Assembly: GCA_964588325.1 (NCBI GenBank)
Contig: CAZPOR010000010.1
Coordinates: 62,001-126,000, forward strand
Origin: Thiovibrio sp964588325
Lineage (GTDB): Bacteria > Desulfobacterota > Desulfobulbia > Desulfobulbales > Desulfurivibrionaceae
DNA: 64,000 bases
Direction of reading: 5' to 3'
The position numbers and the translations under genes are program-made. The stretch's first letter is position 1. Every line of letters begins with the position of its first letter. Shown in pieces: positions 53,120 to 61,345 of the stretch. The notes under the pieces were generated by a model. That model had not been told where the DNA came from, made no database searches, and worked only from the letters and a program-made list of their open reading frames with translations.

Positions 53120-53968
53120 TTATTTGGTGATCAGCACGGAACAGGGCGAGGAAGCGATCAGATCGGCGCACACGCTGCCCATCAGCAACCGTTGCAAGCC
53201 CGTTCTGCCATGGGAACCCATGATAATCACATCGACTTTTTTCTCCCGTGCCTTGCGCACGATCATGTCACAGGGCGATCCGATTTCGGCCACGGTTTCG
53301 ATGGTGATTTTTTTGTTTTCTGCCTGTATCCGGGTTTTGATGCGCTGGACGCGTTGTTTGGCCTCGTCAAGCTCTGCGGCGTTGGCCGCTGCCGACACGA
53401 CACAGATGTATTTCAGGTAGTCGCAGCGCGACACCATGTTGATGGCTTCTTTTTCCGCATTTTCGCTGAACGATGAACCATCGGTGGCAAGCAGGACGCC
53501 ATCGCCTTCAATAACAAAATCCTTGGGAACAATGAGAGTTTTGCAGGGCACCATGGAGGCGACCTTTTCCGTCACCACTCCCATCAGGATTTTCTTGATG
53601 CCCCGTCTCCCCCTCCGCCCTGTTATGACGATGTCTATGTTTCTTGTCAGGACCTCCTCGTTGATAACTTCCACCGGGTCGTCCGAGTGGCGGATCACGA
53701 TTTCCGCCTTGATTTCTTCGTTTGTTGCCATCCGGTGGATCTTTTCAAGGTGGTCTCTGGCCGATTCTTCCATCTCCCGTGCGGTTTCATGGCCGATGGT
53801 GGAAAATTCCGGATTGGCCTCAATGACATGCAGGATTGTCAAAGCCGCCCCGCAGGCCTGGGCAAAGAAAATAGCCTCCTGCTCGGCGCCTTCGCTGAAC
53901 GCGGAGCAATCGGTGGCGAGAAGAATCCTTTCGACAAAAGATACCATTTGTGTCTGCGCGGTTTCCAT
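53120..53968 (-). CDS. Tandem universal stress protein (two UspA domains)
   Basis: A 282-residue protein with two Usp domains. The second has the ATP-binding pattern GSHGRTGLQRLLMGSVCADLI (quoted in part; G-x2-G-x9-G-S). The first has GRRGRRGIKKILMGVVTEKV, also near consensus. It begins 129 bases after the ferredoxin subunit gene on the same strand and may belong to the sigma-54 operon or be separate. Confidence 0.9.
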   Translation of the reverse strand: METAQTQMVSFVERILLATDCSAFSEGAEQEAIFFAQACGAALTILHVIEANPEFSTIGHETAREMEESARDHLEKIHRMATNEEIKAEIVIRHSDDPVEVINEEVLTRNIDIVITGRRGRRGIKKILMGVVTEKVASMVPCKTLIVPKDFVIEGDGVLLATDGSSFSENAEKEAINMVSRCDYLKYICVVSAAANAAELDEAKQRVQRIKTRIQAENKKITIETVAEIGSPCDMIVRKAREKKVDVIIMGSHGRTGLQRLLMGSVCADLIASSPCSVLITK

Positions 53969-54097
53969 AGTTGTCCGTCTCCTTTGTGTCCGTCTTGTTG
54001 ATGGGTTGGAAGGCCATACGCGTGGCGGGCTTGAACGGAAACCTCTCGCACGGGGCGCTTGCCGTGGAGGGAAGCGCCCTGTGGTTTCATGGGTTGC

Positions 54098-54550
54098 TTA
54101 GATCTCTTTCATAGTCACCAGTTTTAAGGCGTGGGTGGTGCATTTGGTTACACAGGCGGGTTGCAGCCCCGCATCCAAACGGTCCATGCAGTAATCGCAT
54201 TTCACCGCTTTGTTTGTTTCCGGGTTATGCTGAGGGATGCCCCAGGGGCAGGCGCCGGCGCAGGCCATGCAGCCGATGCATTTGGGCGCATCCACATAGA
54301 CGATGCCGTCTGCCCGTTTTTTCATCGCCCCGGTGGGGCAGATGGTGACGCAGAACGGATCCTCGCAGTGGTAGCAGGAGCGGAATTTGAACTCGGTTTT
54401 CGGGACTCCCCGGACCGATTTGAGCGGTTCATGGCTTATTTCGCAGAGAATCGGCCCCACCGGCAGGTTCTTGTTGGCCTTGCAATGGACCACGCAGCCG
54501 TGACAGCCTATGCACCGTTTGCTGTTGAGATACAGGGTGTAGGTGTTCAT
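54098..54550 (-). CDS. Four-cluster ferredoxin subunit (DmsB/PsrB/PhsB type)
   Basis: A 150-residue electron-transfer subunit. Sixteen Cys occur in four groups (CIGCHGCVVHC, CYHCEDPFCVTICP, CIGCMACAGACP, CDYCMDRLD...CVTKC), giving four [4Fe-4S] clusters. No signal peptide. Its start overlaps the catalytic subunit stop by four bases (ATGA). It would take or give electrons to the molybdoenzyme. No NrfD-type membrane anchor follows; the next gene is a universal stress protein. Confidence 0.92.
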   Translation of the reverse strand: MNTYTLYLNSKRCIGCHGCVVHCKANKNLPVGPILCEISHEPLKSVRGVPKTEFKFRSCYHCEDPFCVTICPTGAMKKRADGIVYVDAPKCIGCMACAGACPWGIPQHNPETNKAVKCDYCMDRLDAGLQPACVTKCTTHALKLVTMKEI

Positions 54551-56661
54551 AGTTCCACCTTCCGTTGATGGTTTTTCGAGCTTTTCCGTACGGTGACAAA
54601 GGTCTCGCAGAGGTTGAGGCCGCCGCCCACCGGGTCCATGTTCTGCAACTGACCCTTCATGAGCTTCTGGTCGCTCATGCCCGCATGGTAGGCCCTGGTT
54701 TGCAAGGGGATCTGGCGCCCGAAACCGTGCACGGTGTAAACTGCCTCGGGGTGGATGAAATCGGTCAGCTTGGCGGTGATCACGCTGGTGACATCCCCGG
54801 AAATGACATCGACGAAATCCCCTTCGGCAACCCCCATCTTGCCGGCCTCTCTGGTGTTGATCCACAGGGTGTTCTCCGGCATCATCTCATTGAGCAGCGG
54901 GTTGTTGACCGTGTGGCTGTGGGCATGCAGCGGCGAACGGCCGAACACCAGGCGATACTGGCCCTTCGGCGGCTTGGCCGGGCTCTCGTAGGGCTTCCAG
55001 GAAGGGAAACCCCATTCGCTGAGCTTCTGGCTGATGATTTCGACCTTGCCCGAGGGGGTCTTGAACTTGCCTTCCAGCTTGTCCCGGTCGTACAGCACCG
55101 GTTTGTCGGCGTATTCGACAAACCCTTTTTTCTCGAAGTCGGCGAGGGTGAAGCCGGTGGGTTCCAGTTGCCACTCCCATAATTCGCGCACGGTGTTGAA
55201 GGGGAAATACTGGTCAAGTCCGAGCCGGGTGGCCAGTCCTTTGATGATGGTGCAGAGACAGAGGGTGTCGGCCTGGGGGTCGATGGCCTTGTTGCGCATG
55301 ATCATTCTGGGTTTCATCCCCTTTTGCAGGGCGATCATGCTGTCGCGCTCAAGATAGGTGGACTCGGGCAGGATCACGTCGGCATACCAGCCGAACTCGC
55401 TGTAATGGGTGTCGATGGACACGATGAGGTCGCAGTTGTCCAGCGCCTCCTTCTGTGCCTGCGGGTCGGGGAAGCAGGCAAAGGGGTCGTGGCGGACGCA
55501 GATGATCCCCTTGATCGGATACGGTTGCGCCGTGGCCATGGCCTTGTAGAAAAGATGGAACAGCCCCGGGCCTTTCTCGAACTGTTTGTACACGTCTCCC
55601 ACCCCGTCGGCCCGTTTGGCGGTGGGTTTGGGCGAGAGCTCGGTGAGGCTGCGCGGCCCTTTGCCGCCGCAGTCGCCGGCGCCCTTGGCAAAGATAAGCC
55701 CGCCCTCGACCTCGATGTTGCCCATCAGGGCGTTGAGGCAGTTCAAAGCGCGGCTTGCGTAGAAGGAGTCGTTGTAGCGGGAGAGCATCCAGCCCGGATG
55801 GAAGACGACCTTGGGCCGGTCGGCAATGAGCTGGCCGACGAGTTCGTGGATGTCCTTGGCTTTGATCCCGCATTCCTTGGCCGCCCATTCGGCGGAGTAG
55901 TTTTCCACGAAATAGGCCAGTTCGTCAAAGCCTGTGGTGTAGCGCTCCACGAACTCCGCGTCATACCCCTCGGCCTTGATGATCTCATGGATCAGGGCCA
56001 GGGCCAGGGCGTAATCTGTGCCGGGCCGCACCTGGAAAAAATTGGTGGCCTTGATCCCGGTCAGGGTCTGGCGGACGTCCACATAGGTGAGCCTGCCGCC
56101 TTTGTCCAGCATGTCCATGACCTGGTTGACCTCGGCGGGCCTGAGCGAGGCGAGGATGTTGCGGCCGAACAGCACCAGATGCTTGGCGTTTTTGATGTCG
56201 TAGATGAACCCCTTGCGGCCCAAGCCGAAGAGCGAGATGCTGGCGTGGTGCACATTCCGGCCGCAGGCGCTGTCGTGGTTGCTGTAGTTGGGCGAACCCA
56301 GGGCATGGGTAAAGGCCTTGACCAGGTCTTGAAACGGGCCGCCCCTGGAGCTGGCCATGATCGCCTCCGGTCCATGGCGGTCGATGATGGTTTTCAGCTT
56401 GTCCGCGATGTAGTCGAGGGCGAACTCCCAGCTCACCGCCTCCCAGCGTCCTGCTCCCCGGCCGCCGCGTCTGATCAGCGGCTGCTGGGGGCGTTCCTTG
56501 TCGGCCACCAGGGAAGGACCCGCCGATCCCTTGGCGCACAGAGCGCCTTTCAGGATGTGCTGGTTGCCTTCGAGCCAGGTCACGGTGTTGTCTTCGACCT
56601 CGACCCGGATGGGGCAGCGAACGGTACACATGCCGCACATGCTCCAGACTGATTTCTTCAT
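54547..56661 (-). CDS. Molybdopterin oxidoreductase, Psr/Phs-like DMSO reductase family, no Tat signal
   Basis: A 704-residue catalytic subunit. The [4Fe-4S] ligands are Cys9, Cys12, Cys16 and Cys42 (CGMCTVRC, then ALCAKG). Cys133 in HDSACGRN is the likely molybdenum ligand. The middle and C-terminal parts carry the usual bis-MGD binding motifs (ILPESTYLERD; HAHSHTVNNPLL). It begins right at the cluster motif with no twin-arginine signal, so it should be cytoplasmic, unlike most PsrA/PhsA. Substrate is probably a sulfur compound such as polysulfide, thiosulfate or sulfite; arsenate or others are not excluded. Cofactor would come from mobA/mobB/moeA. Confidence 0.88.
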   Translation of the reverse strand: MKKSVWSMCGMCTVRCPIRVEVEDNTVTWLEGNQHILKGALCAKGSAGPSLVADKERPQQPLIRRGGRGAGRWEAVSWEFALDYIADKLKTIIDRHGPEAIMASSRGGPFQDLVKAFTHALGSPNYSNHDSACGRNVHHASISLFGLGRKGFIYDIKNAKHLVLFGRNILASLRPAEVNQVMDMLDKGGRLTYVDVRQTLTGIKATNFFQVRPGTDYALALALIHEIIKAEGYDAEFVERYTTGFDELAYFVENYSAEWAAKECGIKAKDIHELVGQLIADRPKVVFHPGWMLSRYNDSFYASRALNCLNALMGNIEVEGGLIFAKGAGDCGGKGPRSLTELSPKPTAKRADGVGDVYKQFEKGPGLFHLFYKAMATAQPYPIKGIICVRHDPFACFPDPQAQKEALDNCDLIVSIDTHYSEFGWYADVILPESTYLERDSMIALQKGMKPRMIMRNKAIDPQADTLCLCTIIKGLATRLGLDQYFPFNTVRELWEWQLEPTGFTLADFEKKGFVEYADKPVLYDRDKLEGKFKTPSGKVEIISQKLSEWGFPSWKPYESPAKPPKGQYRLVFGRSPLHAHSHTVNNPLLNEMMPENTLWINTREAGKMGVAEGDFVDVISGDVTSVITAKLTDFIHPEAVYTVHGFGRQIPLQTRAYHAGMSDQKLMKGQLQNMDPVGGGLNLCETFVTVRKSSKNHQRKVEL

Positions 56662-56699
56662 GATTACGACTCCTGTTTCTGTGGCTTGCCGTTCGCGGC

Positions 56700-57059
56700 T
56701 CAATTGGCCAGCGCGGCGGAGACCTTCTGTTCCAGTTCGCTTTTATCCACGGGCTTTACGCAGTAATCCGCCGCGCCAAGGCGCAGGGCCTGGCGGGCTG
56801 TTTCAATGGTCGGATATCCGGTGAGCATGATGACTCGGATCATCGGGTCCGCGCGCTTGAGCTCTTCCAGCACACTGATCCCGTTGGTTTTTTTCAGATT
56901 GATGTCCAGGATGGCCAGATCCACATGGTTTTTCCTGGCATACTGCACAGCTTCCCGTTCCTCGGTGAAAATCTCCACCTGGTGCCCTTTTTTGGTTAGA
57001 ATTCGCTGGGTCAGTACGGCGGCATCCAGGACATCATCCAAGACGAAAATGTGAGCCAT
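56700..57059 (-). CDS. Stand-alone receiver-domain response regulator within the sigma-54 operon
   Basis: A 119-residue single-domain receiver: VLDDVLDAAVL at the start, phospho-acceptor LAILDINLKKTNG, switch Thr in MLTGYP, and Lys in CVKPVDK. No output domain. It is a clear paralogue of the receiver at 62924 (both begin MAxIxVLDDVLDA). It sits between the transporter halves and the molybdoenzyme. GAGGGGACAG precedes the ATG at 57059. Confidence 0.92.
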   Translation of the reverse strand: MAHIFVLDDVLDAAVLTQRILTKKGHQVEIFTEEREAVQYARKNHVDLAILDINLKKTNGISVLEELKRADPMIRVIMLTGYPTIETARQALRLGAADYCVKPVDKSELEQKVSAALAN

Positions 57060-57118
57060 ACTGTCCCCTCTTTTTGGATCGTAGAGTGGTTGGCCCAAGG
57101 TGTATCCCCAGGCCGGAG

Positions 57119-57173
57119 CCAGGTCCGGCCCCACGGCGAGTAAGGGAGGAGTGCGCCGCGGAACCGGACCTGG
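57119..57173. repeat. Long inverted repeat between the transporter and receiver genes
   Basis: CCAGGTCCGGCCCCACGGCG (57119-57138) and CGCCGCGGAACCGGACCTGG (57154-57173) pair over 20 positions with three mismatches and a 15-base loop. There is no T-run, so an mRNA processing or stability hairpin that separates the membrane genes from the enzyme genes is more likely than termination. Confidence 0.65.
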
Positions 57174-57185
57174 ACGGATGGTTTT

Positions 57186-57575
57186 TTAATAAACGCCCAG
57201 CAGGTTCAGGGCGAGCAGCAACAAGCCGGCGCAAGCAACGCGTTTCACCACCTGCGGGCTGACCCGTTTGGCGATCTGCGGTCCGAGGTAGCCGCCCAGC
57301 AGGGCCGCCGGAAACATGGCCAGAAAGAGCAGCAGGTCGAAATTGCCGAACTGCATGTGCCGGACAGTGCCCATGGCCGTGTTGAAAAAGATGGCCAAGA
57401 GCGAGCTGCCGACCACGATATACATGGGCAGCCCCAGAGCGACGGTCATCAGCGGCACCATGAAGGGCCCGCCGCCGAAACCGAACATCGAGGACATAAT
57501 GGCGATGAGAAAGCCGCCGAGGCAGCCGACCCACATGTTGACTTCAAATTCATGACCCCAGAAATCTACTTTCAT
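57186..57575 (-). CDS. TauE/SafE-type permease, second half (129 residues)
   Basis: A 129-residue membrane protein with about four helices. It has the TauE/SafE glycine motif MFGFGGGPFMVP in the first helix pair and ends LLLLALNLLGVY. Normal family members have eight helices in one chain of about 250-300 residues, so this is half. The other half is the gene 21 bases upstream. The pair probably forms one transporter. The family moves sulfite, thiosulfate, taurine-derived sulfur compounds or related anions. Confidence 0.83.
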   Translation of the reverse strand: MKVDFWGHEFEVNMWVGCLGGFLIAIMSSMFGFGGGPFMVPLMTVALGLPMYIVVGSSLLAIFFNTAMGTVRHMQFGNFDLLLFLAMFPAALLGGYLGPQIAKRVSPQVVKRVACAGLLLLALNLLGVY

Positions 57576-57596
57576 AACGGATTCCTCCTGATGGTA

Positions 57597-58841
57597 TTAT
57601 TGGTTGCCCTTGGCCGCTGCTTCTTCCGCCCGTTTCTTGAACTCCTTCAGGATGGCCTGCTCCTTCTTGTTCTTCTCAAGATAGCCGGGGGTGGTCTGCC
57701 AGAACATCAAGCCGGCCAAGACGATCAGTATCCAGCCGAAAGCGAACTTGAACTGGTCCAGGGTGATCATCTCGGTGAGTTTGGGGCCGATGAAACCGCC
57801 CACCAGCATGGCGCAGCCGATGCCGATGCCGAGCTTCCAGTTGATGAATTTGATCTTTGAGTAGTTGTAGATGCCGGAGCCCTGGGAAAAGAGCACGGTG
57901 GGCATGACCGTGCCTGCCACGATGGTGTGGGGCAGGGGGAAGAGCGACACCAGGATGGGGTTGAGGATAAAGCCGCCGCCCGCGCCCATGAGCACGCCGA
58001 AGATGGAGATGGCCAGGCAGAGGACAAAGGGGTAGACGAGGTTGATGCTGGTGCCTGCGGAAGCCAGGTACACGGTGGGGAAGGATACGCTGTTTTCGAA
58101 GGTGGCGGGTTCGCTCTTGACCTTCTTGACCGTTTCCTTGTCCCCATCCTTGGTGCGTTCGGTTACAGCGGTGACGATGACGTTGTACTTGCCCGGGGCT
58201 TGTCCTGCCGGCAGCTTGATCTTGGCGGTATAGGCGCCGCTGGGCTGGGCCTCGACATTGGCTCCCAGCAGTTTGCCGACACCGCGGAAGCGGCCCTTCA
58301 CCAGCTTCATGGACTCACTCTTGGTCGCTTTTTCGTCCATGGCGTCCAGCAGTTTGCCGCGGGAACCGATGATGCTGGCCATGATGGTGGCCTGGTAACT
58401 GTCAATCATGATCTTGGCCGGCGCGCTGTAGGCGGCGTCCGCGCCGGTTTTCTTCAGCACCTCGGAATATTTCCAGTCTTTGCCCGCAGCCTTGGCCTTG
58501 TCCAGCTCAGGTTGCATGTCCTTGGGCATGAGAATTTTGTAGAAGGCGGGCATCTCGTGGGTCAGGTAAAATTTGTAGGGGATCTTGCCGGTCTTCGGAT
58601 CTTTCTTGCCGTCGAAGCGGTTGGCCCGTACCTTCTTGTCCGCGGCATAGACCTCGACATACACCTGGGCGCCCGCCGGGGCCTGGCCGCTGACGGTGAT
58701 CTCGCCGCCGTTGGCAAGCGAAGTCTTATCGAGCGTTATGGTTGGGGCAGAGGCCGTTTCCTGGGCCTGTGCCTGCGGGATGATGGGCAAAACCATCATC
58801 GCCAGGGCGAGTAACGGCAATACACTGAACTTGACTTTCAT
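57597..58841 (-). CDS. TauE/SafE-type permease first half fused to a secreted Ig-like domain
   Basis: A 414-residue protein. A signal peptide (ending AQAQ) is followed by a periplasmic region of about 250 residues that includes Ig/filamin-like segments (TSLANGGEITVSGQAPAG near the start, PGKYNVIVTAVTE near the end). Then come about four membrane helices with MGAGGGFILNP, the TauE/SafE motif. The C-terminal 35 residues are charged and cytoplasmic. AGGAGGTGG precedes the ATG at 58841. It is the first gene after the sigma-54 promoter. The periplasmic domain may bind substrate or a partner. Confidence 0.83.
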   Translation of the reverse strand: MKVKFSVLPLLALAMMVLPIIPQAQAQETASAPTITLDKTSLANGGEITVSGQAPAGAQVYVEVYAADKKVRANRFDGKKDPKTGKIPYKFYLTHEMPAFYKILMPKDMQPELDKAKAAGKDWKYSEVLKKTGADAAYSAPAKIMIDSYQATIMASIIGSRGKLLDAMDEKATKSESMKLVKGRFRGVGKLLGANVEAQPSGAYTAKIKLPAGQAPGKYNVIVTAVTERTKDGDKETVKKVKSEPATFENSVSFPTVYLASAGTSINLVYPFVLCLAISIFGVLMGAGGGFILNPILVSLFPLPHTIVAGTVMPTVLFSQGSGIYNYSKIKFINWKLGIGIGCAMLVGGFIGPKLTEMITLDQFKFAFGWILIVLAGLMFWQTTPGYLEKNKKEQAILKEFKKRAEEAAAKGNQ

Positions 58842-59040
58842 ACCATCCACCTCCTGTCTGAGATAAAATGTCTTAAAAGACGGCTTGTTCCCTAAGTCCC
58901 CCCTCTTGTGCCGTTGCACCTCCTTTGTCTTGTTCACAGGTTGAGAGGCGCGAACGGTTGTTGGGCCGGAACGGTCGCGCCTGATGTGTAGTGGGCGATG
59001 TCGGGGAGGGTTGCAGATCTCTCCCCTTCATTGTGCCAAA

Positions 59041-59055
59041 GCAATAATGGTGCCA
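59041..59055 (-). promoter_or_regulatory. Sigma-54 (RpoN) promoter of the transporter/molybdoenzyme operon
   Basis: On the minus strand it reads TGGCAC-CATTA-TTGC followed by T, an exact -24/-12 consensus with five-base spacer. It points to the gene starting at 58841, leaving a leader of about 190 bases. An NtrC-type activator is encoded immediately upstream on the same strand. Confidence 0.85.
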
Positions 59056-59167
59056 ATTCGCGAAAGCCGTAGGTGGTTGTTTGTATCTATCTGATTGTGC
59101 GTTTATATTGCTGTTTTGCGGCGAACGGGGCAGGCCGGGAAATGGCCGGAAAACGGACTGGAAAGCG

Positions 59168-59216
59168 CCGCAAAAAATATGCGCCGCCTCTTTTTTGTGG
59201 CGCATATTTTTTGCGG
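59168..59216 (-). terminator. Perfect inverted repeat, probable terminator of the NtrC-family gene
   Basis: CCGCAAAAAATATGCGCC (59168-59185) and its exact complement (59199-59216) flank a 13-base loop, 26 bases after the activator stop. The T-run is part of the stem on either strand. Confidence 0.7.
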
Positions 59217-59241
59217 GAGGGTGGAGGGTATTGCTGGAGAG

Positions 59242-60681
59242 TTACCGAAAGGCGTCGGCAGCGAGGCCAAAGCGGTGCAGCAGTTTTTGAAAGGCTTGGC
59301 GGTTCATGCCGCTGGCCTGGGCCGCGGCCGTGACATTGCCGCTGCTTTGTTGCAGGGCCTCGGCCAGGTACGCGGCGGAGAAACCCTCCACCAACCGCTG
59401 TTTGGCGAGATTGTAGGGCAAGCCGTGCAGGTTTTCTGGTATCCCCTGGGGGGAGGAAATCTCCATCCCGGGTTCCGTAAGGGATCGGGCGGAGATGGGG
59501 GTGTCATCGGCAAGCAGCACCGCCCGTTTGACAACATTCTGAAGTTCGCGGACATTGCCTTTCCAGGATCGTTTCACCAGGGCGGGGAGTGCGTCCGGCG
59601 CAAAGACAAGGGACGGTCGGTCGTATTCCTCTCCAAAGGTCGCGAGGAAGTGCTGGGCAAGGGGGGGGATGTCTTCCTGCCTGTTTCTGAGGGGCGGCAT
59701 GGTGATGGTCACTACGTTGAGGCGGTAGAAAAGATCCTCACGGAAAAGACCCTGGCGGATTTTTTCCTCCAGGTCCTGGTTGGTCGAGGCCAGCACCCGG
59801 ACATCCACCCGGATGGTCTTGGTCTGGCCCAGGGGCATGATTTCCTTTTCCTGGAGAACCCGGAGCAACTTGGTCTGGAGCGCAATGGGGAGGTCGCCGA
59901 TTTCGTCCAGCAGAATGGTGGAGGTGTTGGCTTCGAGAAACAGCCCTTTTTTGTCGTGGGTCGCCCCGGAAAAGGCGCCCCTGGCATAGCCGAAGAGTTC
60001 GCTTTCCAGGATTTGCTCCGGCAGGGCCGGGCAGTTTACCGTGACCATCGGGCGCGAATGCCGGCCGCTCAACCCATGCAGGGCGCGGGCGGCAAGTTCC
60101 TTGCCCGTGCCGGATTCTCCCCGGATCAACACGGTGACATCGGTATCGGCAAGCCTGCTGATCAGTCCGGAGACCTCCTTGATCGCCGGAGAGGTGCCGA
60201 TGAAGCCGGGACAGGCTTCCTGTTCTGCGAGCCGGCTCTGAAGCCGCCGGTTTTTTTCAAGCAGGCAGAGGCGTTCCAGGCAGCGGTGCAGGGTGTGGAG
60301 CAGGTGCTCGTTGTCAAAGGGTTTCTGGATAAAGTCGTAGGCCCCGTTTTTCAGGGCGGCGATGGCCGACTCCACCGTGCCGTGGCCGGTCATCATAATA
60401 ACGGCAATGGCCGGATACGCTTCCTTGATCTTGGCAAGGAGCGCCAGCCCGTCCATCCCCGGCATCTTGACATCCGTCAACACCATGTCCGGTTGCCAGT
60501 CCGCGATGATCCGCCAGGCAGCCTCCGCGGATGGAGCGGTTTTCACCTCGCAGCGGAATTTCTTGCGGATGAGCCGTTCCAGCATGGAGAGCATGTCGCG
60601 GTCATCGTCGACAAGGAGGACCGAGGCGGAAAAATCCGCGTCGGGGCAGGGAGGAAGAGGCTGATCAGAGGTCACGGACAT
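59242..60681 (-). CDS. NtrC-family sigma-54-dependent response regulator
   Basis: A 479-residue activator. Receiver: VDDD and phospho-acceptor Asp70 in LTDVKMPGMDG. AAA+ domain: Walker A GESGTGKE (188-195), sigma-54 contact loop GAFSGA (235-240; usual GAFTGA), DEIGDLP Walker B, and R-finger region (RLNVVTITMPPLRNR). The C-terminal Fis-type helix-turn-helix reads GNVTAAAQASGMNRQAFQKL. It should activate the sigma-54 promoter at 59041. Start 60681. It is divergent from the membrane protein/kinase operon, 187 bases apart. Confidence 0.94.
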   Translation of the reverse strand: MSVTSDQPLPPCPDADFSASVLLVDDDRDMLSMLERLIRKKFRCEVKTAPSAEAAWRIIADWQPDMVLTDVKMPGMDGLALLAKIKEAYPAIAVIMMTGHGTVESAIAALKNGAYDFIQKPFDNEHLLHTLHRCLERLCLLEKNRRLQSRLAEQEACPGFIGTSPAIKEVSGLISRLADTDVTVLIRGESGTGKELAARALHGLSGRHSRPMVTVNCPALPEQILESELFGYARGAFSGATHDKKGLFLEANTSTILLDEIGDLPIALQTKLLRVLQEKEIMPLGQTKTIRVDVRVLASTNQDLEEKIRQGLFREDLFYRLNVVTITMPPLRNRQEDIPPLAQHFLATFGEEYDRPSLVFAPDALPALVKRSWKGNVRELQNVVKRAVLLADDTPISARSLTEPGMEISSPQGIPENLHGLPYNLAKQRLVEGFSAAYLAEALQQSSGNVTAAAQASGMNRQAFQKLLHRFGLAADAFR

Positions 60682-60868
60682 GTCTCCGGAAAGCGCGGGC
60701 GTTTGACGGAATTTTTCCAATAACTCCCCATTGATGCACCATTTCCGAAAAACAAGCAACATCTTCTTGGCGGGAATCCGAATACGGATATGGCTTGCGT
60801 CCCTGCAGGCAACCTGCTATTTCTGGAAAAGGCACAATTTTTCCGGCGCGGATTGCGGGGGGAAACGG
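60682..60868. other. Divergent control region between the NtrC-family gene and the sensor operon
   Basis: No gene. It contains small palindromes (ATCCG-AATA-CGGAT near 60775 and GGAAAA...TTTTTCC near 60823). No sigma-54 consensus was found here. Confidence 0.45.
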
Positions 60869-61345
60869 ATGAAGAAAGACGGTGTTCTGCTGGGGTGTGT
60901 TCTCCTGTTTGCGTGGAGCGGCCCGGCCTGGGCGGTGCAGGGGCACGGGGTGGCGGAAGGCCCGGTGGTCCATTTGATGGCCCATCTCCTGCTTGGGGTG
61001 GCCTTGCTGCTCTTCCTCTATGTTTTGCACACCAAGCCGCCGGATACCGGGTATTCCTGGCGGTCACTCAAGCTTTCCCTGTTGTTTTTTCTCCTCTGGG
61101 ATCTGGACCATCTGTTCGTGCACTGGTTTGCCGGCCAGATGTACCCCGATATCAGGGATTCCGGCGCCCGGCTGGTGGAGGACTATTTTACCGGGCCGCG
61201 CACCCTGCTCAGCGCCTTCTATTATCTGGGCCGTTTTGATCATCTGCTCTGCGTTCCGGCCCTCTGGTTTTTTACCACCGCCTTGCGGGGCTTCTGCGAG
61301 ACCATCGCTGCACGGCGGCAGAGCTCAGGCGGGCAGGGGGAGTGA
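60869..61345 (+). CDS. Histidine-rich membrane protein of unknown function in the sensor operon
   Basis: A 158-residue protein with an N-terminal signal-like helix and three more hydrophobic segments. Histidines lie in or near the helices (VVHLMAHLLLG; WDLDHLFVHWF; LGRFDHLLCV). The pattern could bind heme or metal, but that is inference. GGGGGGAAACGG precedes ATG 60869. Its TGA stop overlaps the kinase ATG, so both are translated together; it may be an accessory sensor subunit. Confidence 0.68.
   Translation: MKKDGVLLGCVLLFAWSGPAWAVQGHGVAEGPVVHLMAHLLLGVALLLFLYVLHTKPPDTGYSWRSLKLSLLFFLLWDLDHLFVHWFAGQMYPDIRDSGARLVEDYFTGPRTLLSAFYYLGRFDHLLCVPALWFFTTALRGFCETIAARRQSSGGQGE

Larger units (their letters stand above)
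58842..59241. other. Control region between the NtrC-family gene and the transporter operon (400 bases)
   Basis: No gene. It holds an inverted repeat that can end the activator transcript (59168-59216) and the sigma-54 promoter (59041-59055). The 110 bases between them could hold activator-binding sites, though I see no clear palindromic pair. Confidence 0.7.

Noticed and set aside
55324..56652. A 442-codon plus-strand frame opposite the molybdoenzyme
   Set aside because: Shadow frame; the minus strand carries the complete Fe-S and cofactor motifs.
59199..59216. TGGCGC...TTGC resembling a plus-strand sigma-54 promoter
   Set aside because: The spacer is seven bases instead of five, it is the arm of a perfect inverted repeat, and it points into the 3' end of a convergent gene.
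59095..60723. A 542-codon plus-strand frame opposite the NtrC-family gene
   Set aside because: Shadow frame that also covers the control region and terminator; no motif.
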